Source: Acephala macrosclerotiorum (Eukaryota > Ascomycota > Leotiomycetes > Helotiales > Mollisiaceae). Taken from it: DNA of 42,945 bases. The first letter of the stretch is position 1. The number at the start of each line of letters is the position of its first letter. Shown here in pieces: positions 35,911-42,945 of the stretch. The notes beneath the pieces are model-generated. The model saw only the letters and a list, made by a program, of their open reading frames with translations, made no database searches and was not told the origin of the DNA. Position numbers and translations under genes: made by a program. The stretch covers positions 1-42,945 of the forward strand of contig MU119579.1 of NCBI GenBank assembly GCA_014904845.1, in the 5' to 3' direction.

Positions 35911-36312
35911 AGACCGCTTCCAATGTTTACTAATATAAAAGCGTACTTGACGAGCCGCTACGCATTAGACGTTTTTATGGGCATTATAGTCGATACTAGC
36001 GCCGTTCAACGATCGATTACCGGCGAAAGCCAGTACTTGGTTTTCCAACGAATTCGAAACGTTAAATTGAACGGATTTAAAGTTGGAAAAGTAGTAATCA
36101 AATTTAAAATCGGCGAAACTTTATTTCTTGGAACTATCGACGTCGATATACCAATTGGACGTATTACGTTTCACGTGATCCCAGTAGACGTACTTTTTTT
36201 ACTGTACTTTCAAAATATGGACAAATTGCGAGTTAAATTCGATAATTTTAACAATGTATTTATTCGAGATGGACAGTATACGCTTATTATTAGAGCGTTT
36301 AAACATCTTTAA
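35911..36312 (+). pseudogene. Copia aspartic protease (broken at its end)
   Basis: FMGIIVDTSAVQRSITGES carries the catalytic Asp (codon 35992) in a D-T-S-A form usual for this family. The fold continues through KVGKVVIKFKIG and FHVIPVDVLFLL. A stop at 36310 separates it from integrase. The protease would cleave the Gag-Pol polyprotein in the particle. The catalytic triad itself is intact. Confidence 0.85.
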
Positions 36313-37390
36313 ATGCTACTTAATCTACTCGAAAGCTTAGTTTATAGCAGTTGTGAAATTTCTACGGCAAAGACCGATTTTACTATTTGTTATTTGATTG
36401 AGACGAAGTTCAAACGATTGTACAAGCGCTTCGAACATCTATCGATCGCCAGATTCGCGCGAGTATTAAAGCGTGAAAAACATTCTACGAATTTCGAAGA
36501 AATTAAAAAGATGACGAAGTTCTACTAATAATATCAAATGAATAGTAAATCTCTCGATCGCTTCAAATTTATATTGTGCGACGATTATAATTTCAATTAC
36601 TTTGTCTATTTAGACGTATTGTAAATCGACGGAAAATTAGTACTTCAGGTCGTAAACGAGACTACAGTATTTCAAGTCGTAAAATTCTTTGTAGATATGT
36701 CGACGAAAAAAGCATAAAACGCTTTTCGAGTGTACTAAATCGACGTTTATTTTGAACTATTGGTATTTGCTATTTATAATCTCGGAACGAATTTCAACTC
36801 TAAGAAATTCCGCGATAACGCTAAAAGTATAGATATCGACTTAAAGACTATACCGATAGAGACCTACAACTCGATTGGTCTAATAGAAAAGTACTACGCT
36901 CTATTGAGACGTGCGTATAATATACTATTTCAAGAATTTTTCGATTTGCGAAAGGAAAAACGATTTCAAATAGCGATCAAAACAGTTAACAATACGACGA
37001 AATCGAACGATATTATTTTTACACTTCTTGTTTTCGGCGTCTACTCTCGAATGTCACAATGGAACGCGCTTGTAGTATCAATTGCCGCTAGAGCTAAGGC
37101 GATAAAAAGTGCAATAATCGCGGTTCAAAAATATTACATTACTCGCCAAATCAACGACGCTCTACGAATAAGAAATAGTCCACGAAATTATTACTTGATC
37201 GATTTATTTTTAAATTCAAACGTACTTATTTGAAAAGAAAACAAAGAATAAAAAGAATTATACACGCTTTTAGTAATAGATAGAAAGACATATCAACTAC
37301 AATTATTAAATGAATCAAAGAGTTTTCGCAGTATTACAATGAAACTATTCTATTAAAACTCTAAGCAACTCGAAAAGCAATCAAAAGATT
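36313..37390 (+). pseudogene. Copia integrase (HHCC and DDE damaged)
   Basis: The zinc domain is present as LYKRFEHLSIARFARVLK: the first His is Tyr (codon 36421) and the second is kept (36436). The Cys-x2-Cys pair is Tyr-stop-stop-Tyr (36523-36534), as expected if TGC CAA CAA TGT was mutated on both strands. In the core, the first Asp (VYLDVL, codon 36613) is kept, the second is Asn (IYNLGTNF, codon 36778), and Glu (LIEKYY, codon 36886) is kept, 36 residues later, which fits the D-35-E spacing. Further stops lie near 36622, 36715, 36737, 37231 and 37249. It is inactive. Confidence 0.88.
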
Positions 37391-38300
37391 ATTCATTAAG
37401 AGAAAACTTGTCAAAAAATCTAAACCTAAAATTAAACTTTTTTAGAAAAAGTTCGAAAATAGAAAAAAACATACTTGATTTACTTCGCTCGATCGGGAAA
37501 ACTTCGTATACTTCGAAGAAGAATCTACGCTTATCTCGAATTGCGATAAAGATCTCTTTCTACGTTTTCAGTTTCGATAAATACATCTATATGACAATTT
37601 GTATAGATATAGAAACTTTCGAAGTTTATTTGATCGAGAAAAAGACTAGGGATAAGCAATTATCTATAGACCTTCGCGCAAAAAGAATTATTACTACTTT
37701 AGGCGATCTATTCGCAGTTTCTCATAGAAAGGAAATTGATAGACTAATCGCGAAAAGAGTCTTTGAGCTGATTTTCAATAACTCGAAAGAAATTAGCAAT
37801 CAACGAATCTTCGACTCAAAACTAGTAGACGAAGTTAAAAGCATAAAAACGGCAATTTTATACGAGAAATCTCGTTTTGTGATCTAAGTATTCAACGATG
37901 AAAACAAGAAAACAGTACTGACTCAATCCTCGACTATCCAGCGCGTTAGTCAACGAATTATCGTCGCTTTAATTCTATTTCTCAAATCCAAAAAAATCAG
38001 TTTTTACTTGAGAAATATCATTCAAGTATACGTGCAATCAACAACTCTACTAGCACGTATTATCTTCGTTAGACCTCCGAAGGAAATAACGAATAAGCTT
38101 TCACCGAACGTCGTCTTCAAAGTGATTAAGCCTTTCTACAGAGTCCCGAAAGCGGGAATGCACTAGTATAAGACGTATAGTGCCTACTACAAAGACAAAC
38201 TCTCGATGAAACTTTCAACTTTCGATCTCTGCCTACTCATTACGAAGAGTAACTATACTCCATTCGGGATAGTCGGCATGCAAACCGACGATACGCTCAT
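37391..38300 (+). pseudogene. Copia reverse transcriptase (broken)
   Basis: The frame has the region before the palm (LDLLRSIGKTSYTSKKN near 37470), the palm Asp site mutated to Asn (YLRNIIQVYVQS, codon 38014), RPPKEITNKL and KVIKPFYRVPKAGMH followed by a stop at 38164 where the family has Trp, then GMQTDDTLIL with the second catalytic Asp pair intact (codons 38287-38292). From about 38200 on, stops cease. The enzyme would copy the element RNA into DNA; here the lost Asp and the stops exclude activity. Confidence 0.85.
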
Positions 38301-39303
38301 CCTGGGAGATCAGGCCTTTGTAGAACTAGAGGACTCTGAACTGCAAAAGGCCAAGCTGCTAACTAAGCCTACAGAGTCCCTTACGCCGAATACTCTTCTA
38401 CTGTTCAACGGATGCAAGCTAGTAGTGGATGAGACCGGAAATGGGATTGTGCTTTCGCAAAAAAAGCAAAGCAAGCGCTTAAATCTGATTGATCCGAAAT
38501 CAGACTTCTACAAGCAGACGTACTTCGAGCAACGTGCTCGAGAAGTATACATCAGTTCTATCTGCCAACCGAAAACTGCGTACGACATGTCGGCGGCAGT
38601 TCAATACCAACATCCCGAAAAGGGGCAAGTTGCAGCGCTGAATAAGCGGCTACAATGGCAGATAGACAATCTCGATCGTGGGCTTCGGTTTCTTTGTCTG
38701 GACTTACATTCAACGAAACTCTTCGTTTTTGTAGACGGCTCTTTTGCTATGAATGAGGACCTCAGTTCGCAGATCGAGTATGTCGTCGTTTTTGGCAATG
38801 AGACCTATAGCGATAGACAATTCGATTTGCGGGGCAATTTACTCCACTGGAGCTCAACGAAGTGCAAGAGAGTTACTCGTGCTGTTTTAGCTTCTGAGCT
38901 ATACGCAATGACAGCAGGAATCGACATGGGAATCTCGATTTCTACTACTTTTGACCTTATCATGAAACGACTCGAGTTGAACCCAGTTCTCGTGGTTATT
39001 TACACCGATTCCTTCTCTTTCTACGAGTGCATGGTCAAGCTCGGCACTACCAAGGAGAAGCGTCTCATGATCGACATTATGGCTATCAGACAATCGTATG
39101 AACGCAGGGAACTCTCGGAGATTCGGTGGATTGCTGGGAATAGTAATTCAGTTGATGCTATGACCAAGTCCAACGCTAATAAGGCACTTGAGTCGCTCGT
39201 TAGCACTAATCGCCTTAATGTCAAAGTACAGGGATGGGTACAACGTCCCGAAGCCCAGGAATCAGTCGGCGAGGGCGAGAATAGCGGGGAGAGCGGTCGT
39301 TGA
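38206..39303 (+). CDS. Copia RT C-terminus and RNase H, intact 3' part of pol
   Basis: A 365-codon uninterrupted stretch ending with TGA 39301-39303. Residues 24-34 are the RT motif GMQTDDTLILG. Residues 147-160 are NKRLQWQIDNLDRG. RNase H follows with all four acidic residues: VFVDGSF (D177), ASELYAM (E231), YTDSFSFYE (D268) and SVDAMTK (D317). The tail after about 342 is Glu/Gly/Ser-rich. The first ATG at 38206 is not a natural start; this is the end of the long polyprotein whose upstream part is broken. The stretch keeps many CpA, CpT and CpC, unlike the 5' part of the same element, so it escaped RIP or was replaced by a clean copy. Confidence 0.88.
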   Translation: MKLSTFDLCLLITKSNYTPFGIVGMQTDDTLILGDQAFVELEDSELQKAKLLTKPTESLTPNTLLLFNGCKLVVDETGNGIVLSQKKQSKRLNLIDPKSDFYKQTYFEQRAREVYISSICQPKTAYDMSAAVQYQHPEKGQVAALNKRLQWQIDNLDRGLRFLCLDLHSTKLFVFVDGSFAMNEDLSSQIEYVVVFGNETYSDRQFDLRGNLLHWSSTKCKRVTRAVLASELYAMTAGIDMGISISTTFDLIMKRLELNPVLVVIYTDSFSFYECMVKLGTTKEKRLMIDIMAIRQSYERRELSEIRWIAGNSNSVDAMTKSNANKALESLVSTNRLNVKVQGWVQRPEAQESVGEGENSGESGR

Positions 39304-39614
39304 AAAGGACAGCACTAGAAAGAGGGACGTGTAGTTGTTGTTTTAGTGTTTTTGGTGTTTTTCGATATTTTCGGTGTTTTCGGGAGCAGGGCTTTCGATT
39401 GGCTCGGAGGTTATAAACACCGAGTTTGGGGGAATTCCTCTAAGTTTGGCTTGATCGGTCAAGTATTACAACACGTGACGACGACTGGTTCACGATCAGA
39501 TTTCCTTCTAGTATTTGGTAGCGGGACAGCGCGTTGGCAGCCGCGGTAGTACTCTCCCCTGTATCTGGTTTACGAGTTGGAAAGAGCGTCTTCTTCCAAA
39601 AAGAGAGTTGCCAG
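39304..39614 (+). other. Copia 3' untranslated region with polypurine tract
   Basis: 311 bp between the pol stop and the 3' LTR, unmutated. A T-rich part with TTTTTGGTG-like repeats lies near 39340-39380. The purine run AAAAAGAGAG at 39598-39607, close before the LTR, is the likely polypurine tract for plus-strand priming. Confidence 0.7.
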
Positions 39615-39843
39615 TGTCGGTTCAATCATGTGATCGCTTAGGCGATCGGCTAGATGATCTTAGCTATGATCTTTATTGCCCTTGGCAACAGTTGCCCTAG
39701 CGTCCACTCTTTAATCTTACGTCCACTCTGTTTAATTATATAGGTAGAGAAATGCCCCTTCTGAGAAGAGGCAGACAGAATTGAATCATTGATACCAGAC
39801 TAAGATTTTAGTGTTTCGTGATTTGTTCTCGGACGTTCCAACA
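39615..39843 (+). repeat. 3' LTR of the copia element (clean)
   Basis: 229 bp, TGTCGG...CCAACA. A TATA-like ATTATATA lies at 39735-39742, followed by a purine-rich segment, fitting the U3/R border. It contains a CGCTTAGGCG palindrome-like word that is destroyed in the 5' copy. Confidence 0.95.
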
Positions 39844-39848
39844 AATTA
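39844..39848. repeat. 5-bp target-site duplication, right
   Basis: AATTA directly after the 3' LTR, identical to 33505-33509. Confidence 0.75.
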
Positions 39849-42800
39849 ATAAAAAATTAAAATTTAATAATAATTAAAATAAAAAAATATTATTTATTAA
39901 AAATTTATTTTTCGAAAATAATAAATAAATAAATAAATTTTAAAAATAAAAAATTAAAATCGATAAAATTTATAATAATATAAAATTATTTTTTTCGATT
40001 TTTTTTTTTTTTTAATAATATATTTATTTCAATTAAATAAAATATAATTTTTATTATTACTAAAAAATATTAAATTAATTAAATTAATAATTATTATATT
40101 TTTTATATTTAAATATTTTTTTTTCGTTTAATTTTTTTAAATGAATTTTATTATAATTATAAGTTTTTTACGTTTTATTTTTTAAATTTATTAATTAAAT
40201 TAAATATTTTTTAAAATTAAAAAATAATCGTTTTATTAAATATTAACGTTTTCGATATATAACTTATAATATAATTTAATAATAAAAAATAATAAAATAT
40301 TAATAATTTTATATAAAAACTTATTAAAATATTTTAATTATTATTTTATTATAATTATAAAAAATTATATAAAATGATAATAATAATTTTTTAAAAAATA
40401 TTATTCGTATTAATATTTTAATTATTAAAATTCGATTATTTTAAAAAAAAAAGCTCGTTATTTAAAAATTTGAATTCGATATTATAAAATTTAATTAATA
40501 GTTTTCTTTATTTAAAATTACGTTAATTATTAATTAAAAAATTTTTATCGTTATATATTTAATTATACTAATTAAAAAACCGTTATTAATAAAAGAAAAT
40601 CGATAATATATTATTTAAAAAAATGTATAAAATAATTTTTATATTATTATTATTTAATTATAATTTCGTTTTATAATTTTTTTTAATATAATTTTTAAAT
40701 TATTAATAAAAGTTTAAAATTTTTAATATTAATACGAATAATAAATTCGAAAAATAAATTATATTTATTATATTATTTAATTCGATAAAAATTAAATTTT
40801 AAAATAAGTATTTAAATCGAGATTTAAAAAAAAAGTTTATTAAATTTTAAATTAATAAAGTATTTATTTAATATTTCGATTTAAATCGTTCGATTAATAA
40901 ATATAATTTTTATTTTTTTTTATTCGTTTAAATCGTAAATTTTTTAAATTGAATATAATTATATAATCGTTATAAAATTATACGAATATTAATTTTATTT
41001 TATTAATAAAAATAAAATAAAATAAAATTAAATTATTATAAATAAAAATTATTATCGTTTTAATAATTTCGTCGATTAATTAATTTTTAAATAAATAATA
41101 AATATAAATATTTAATTTATATATACGTATAAAAACTTTATAATATATATATTTAAATATACGTTTAAAAAAAAAAGTTTAAAATTTTATAAATAAATCG
41201 CAAATAAAAAAGATTTTATTATATTATTTTTTTATTTTTTTATATATATTATAATTAATTTTTATTATTTAAATTTTTTTTCGAATTTTTAATTATTAAT
41301 TTATAATATTTTTTATTATTAAATTATTAATACGTTTTATTAATAAATATAATTAATTTATTTAAAAATATTATTATATATTTTTAAAATTATTATAAAT
41401 AAAATTTTTTTACGAATATATTATATTTAATTATTTTTTAAAATATAAATCGAAATCGAAAAATTAATTATATTTTAATTATTATTATATTAAAATAATA
41501 TTTAATTATTTTTTTATAAAAATCGAAAATATTTAAATAAAATTTTAATTTAAAATTTACGTATTATATAAAATTTATTATAATTATATTAATAATAATT
41601 ATTATAATAAATTCGAAATTAATAATAATAATATTTAATTATTAAATTAAAATTATAATTATTTTATTATATTCGAAATAAATAACTTTTTTAATAATAA
41701 AACGTTTTTAATACGTTAATATATTAATTATAATAATAAAAATATTTAAATCGAAAATTCGAACGATTTAAATAATAAAAAAATAAATCGAAAATAAAAT
41801 TAAAATATTTATATTAATAAATATAATATTAATTTCGAGTTTTAAAAAAATATTAAAAGAAATTTTAAATATCATATAAAATTCGAATTATTAATATTAA
41901 ACGACGTAAAAACTTTAAATAAAAATTAATATTATTTTTACGATTTAATAATTAAATATATTATTAAAACATATAATTTATATCGTAATAATTTAATTTA
42001 ATTTTTTCGAATTAATTTTAATAATATAATCGAAATTAATAAAAAATATATATTTTTATAAATATATATTTATATTACGAAAATTATTACGTAATTTAAA
42101 AAATTAAATTCGATTTTTTAAATTATTTTAATTAAAATTATAATTTATAATTTTAAAAATTAAATTTTTTATTTATTATTTAAAATTTTAATTTATTTAT
42201 TTAATAATATTAATTTATATAAATTGTTAAATTATAATAAATTTATAAAATTATAAAATTAATTCGTTTATAAAAAATATATTATTATTAATAAAAAGTT
42301 TATAATTTTTATTTAATTATTAAAAATTATTAATTATTAATTTTATTAAATTTATTTATAATTGTATTACGTACGATTTTTTAAATTAAATCGTTCGTTT
42401 TACGTAAATAATACGTTAAATCGAAAAAAATATAAAAATTTTATAATTTAAAAAAACGTTAATCGAATTATAAAAAAATATATACTTTTTAAAATAACGT
42501 ATTAAATTTAAACTTTTAAACGACGTATAAAATATTTTTTAAAATATTTTATAATTTTTTAATACGAATAAAAAAATAATATATAAAAATTATAATATAT
42601 TTAAATTTAAAAAATAAAAAATTATATAAATTATATAATAAATTTATTTTTAATTTTAATTTAATAAAAGTTTTAAAAATTTAAATAAAAATAAAACGAT
42701 TTTATAAAATCTATAAAATAAAAAATAAAATAAAATAAAAAAAATATAATGTTTTTTTAAATTAATTTTTTTTTATTTATTTTTTATATTTTTTATTATT

Positions 42801-42945
42801 TTTTTTATTAATTTTTTTTTTTTTAATATAATAAATAATTTTATTTTACAAAAAAATAAATTATTATTTTTTATAAATAATTTTTTATTTTTTTTTAAAA
42901 ATTAAAATAATAAAAAATTTAAAAAATAAATAAAATAAATTTTTT
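39849..42945. other. AT-rich RIP-degraded tract, no gene
   Basis: Nearly pure A/T with CG-only cytosines, moderately CG-dense between about 40700 and 42500. It should be the continuation of the DNA to the left of the copia insertion. No frame or motif is readable. Confidence 0.8.

Larger units (their letters stand above)
33510..39843 (+). mobile_element. Ty1/copia LTR retrotransposon, full length but inactivated
   Basis: 6334 bp with two 229-bp LTRs, a 5-bp AATTA duplication and, in order, leader, gag, protease, integrase, reverse transcriptase and RNase H, which is the Ty1/copia order. All domains lie in a single frame broken only by stops. From 33510 to about 38200 the DNA shows moderate RIP; from there to 39843 it is almost unmutated. 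The encoded family is the one widespread in ascomycetes with the VFVDGSF RNase H and QTDD reverse transcriptase signatures. Confidence 0.95.

Noticed and set aside
38601..39224. Three minus-strand frames opposite RNase H
   Set aside because: They are shadows of the well-supported plus-strand RNase H coding frame.
39346..39700. Short frames in the copia 3' untranslated region and LTR
   Set aside because: They cross the pol-LTR border, are on both strands and have no motif; chance frames in unmutated DNA.

Overview
This window looks like nuclear DNA of a filamentous ascomycete (Pezizomycotina). The support is a very strong imprint of repeat-induced point mutation (RIP), short fungal-type introns (52 and 62 bp) and a Ty1/copia element of a family common in ascomycetes. 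No species can be named from sequence alone. By eye, over three quarters of the window is almost pure A/T. In those tracts nearly every remaining C or G sits in a CpG, so C has been lost before A, T and C on both strands but kept before G.

Layout, left to right. 1-4704: AT tract. 4705-6016: little-mutated copy A of a repeat family (called R here) with a GC-rich tandem array and a long hairpin. 6017-12178: AT tract with a 49-bp GC islet (7578-7626) and a RIP-degraded R copy (about 10140-10486). 12179-16399: GC-balanced island with two divergent two-exon genes: a minus-strand protein with a Myb/SANT-like domain (12597-13333) and a plus-strand protein with a 47-residue tandem duplication (13920-14784). 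Their second exons look related. The rest of the island has no convincing gene. 16400-17173: a terminus like the R ends followed by a broken, unrecognised reading frame. 17174-19312: AT tract with another R copy (17847-18290). 19313-20452: copy C, inverted relative to copy A, so A and C frame the island. 21265-23697: a short degraded LTR retrotransposon with two 228-bp LTRs. 23698-33504: AT tract with two more R relics (25430-26175 and 26310-26630) and one terminus (29329). 33510-39843: a complete-length Ty1/copia element with 229-bp LTRs and a 5-bp target duplication. 39844-42945: AT tract.

The copia element is one gag-protease-integrase-RT-RNase H frame with about twenty in-frame stops and no frameshift. 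Its 5' two thirds carry RIP-type changes, while its last 1.6 kb, including RNase H and the 3' LTR, is nearly clean. No gene in the window forms a pathway with another; the window is a repeat-rich compartment with one small gene island. No tRNA, rRNA or CRISPR was seen. The most interesting items are the R family (six copies plus two extra termini in 43 kb), the CpG-sparing mutation pattern, the half-mutated copia element and the divergent gene pair.
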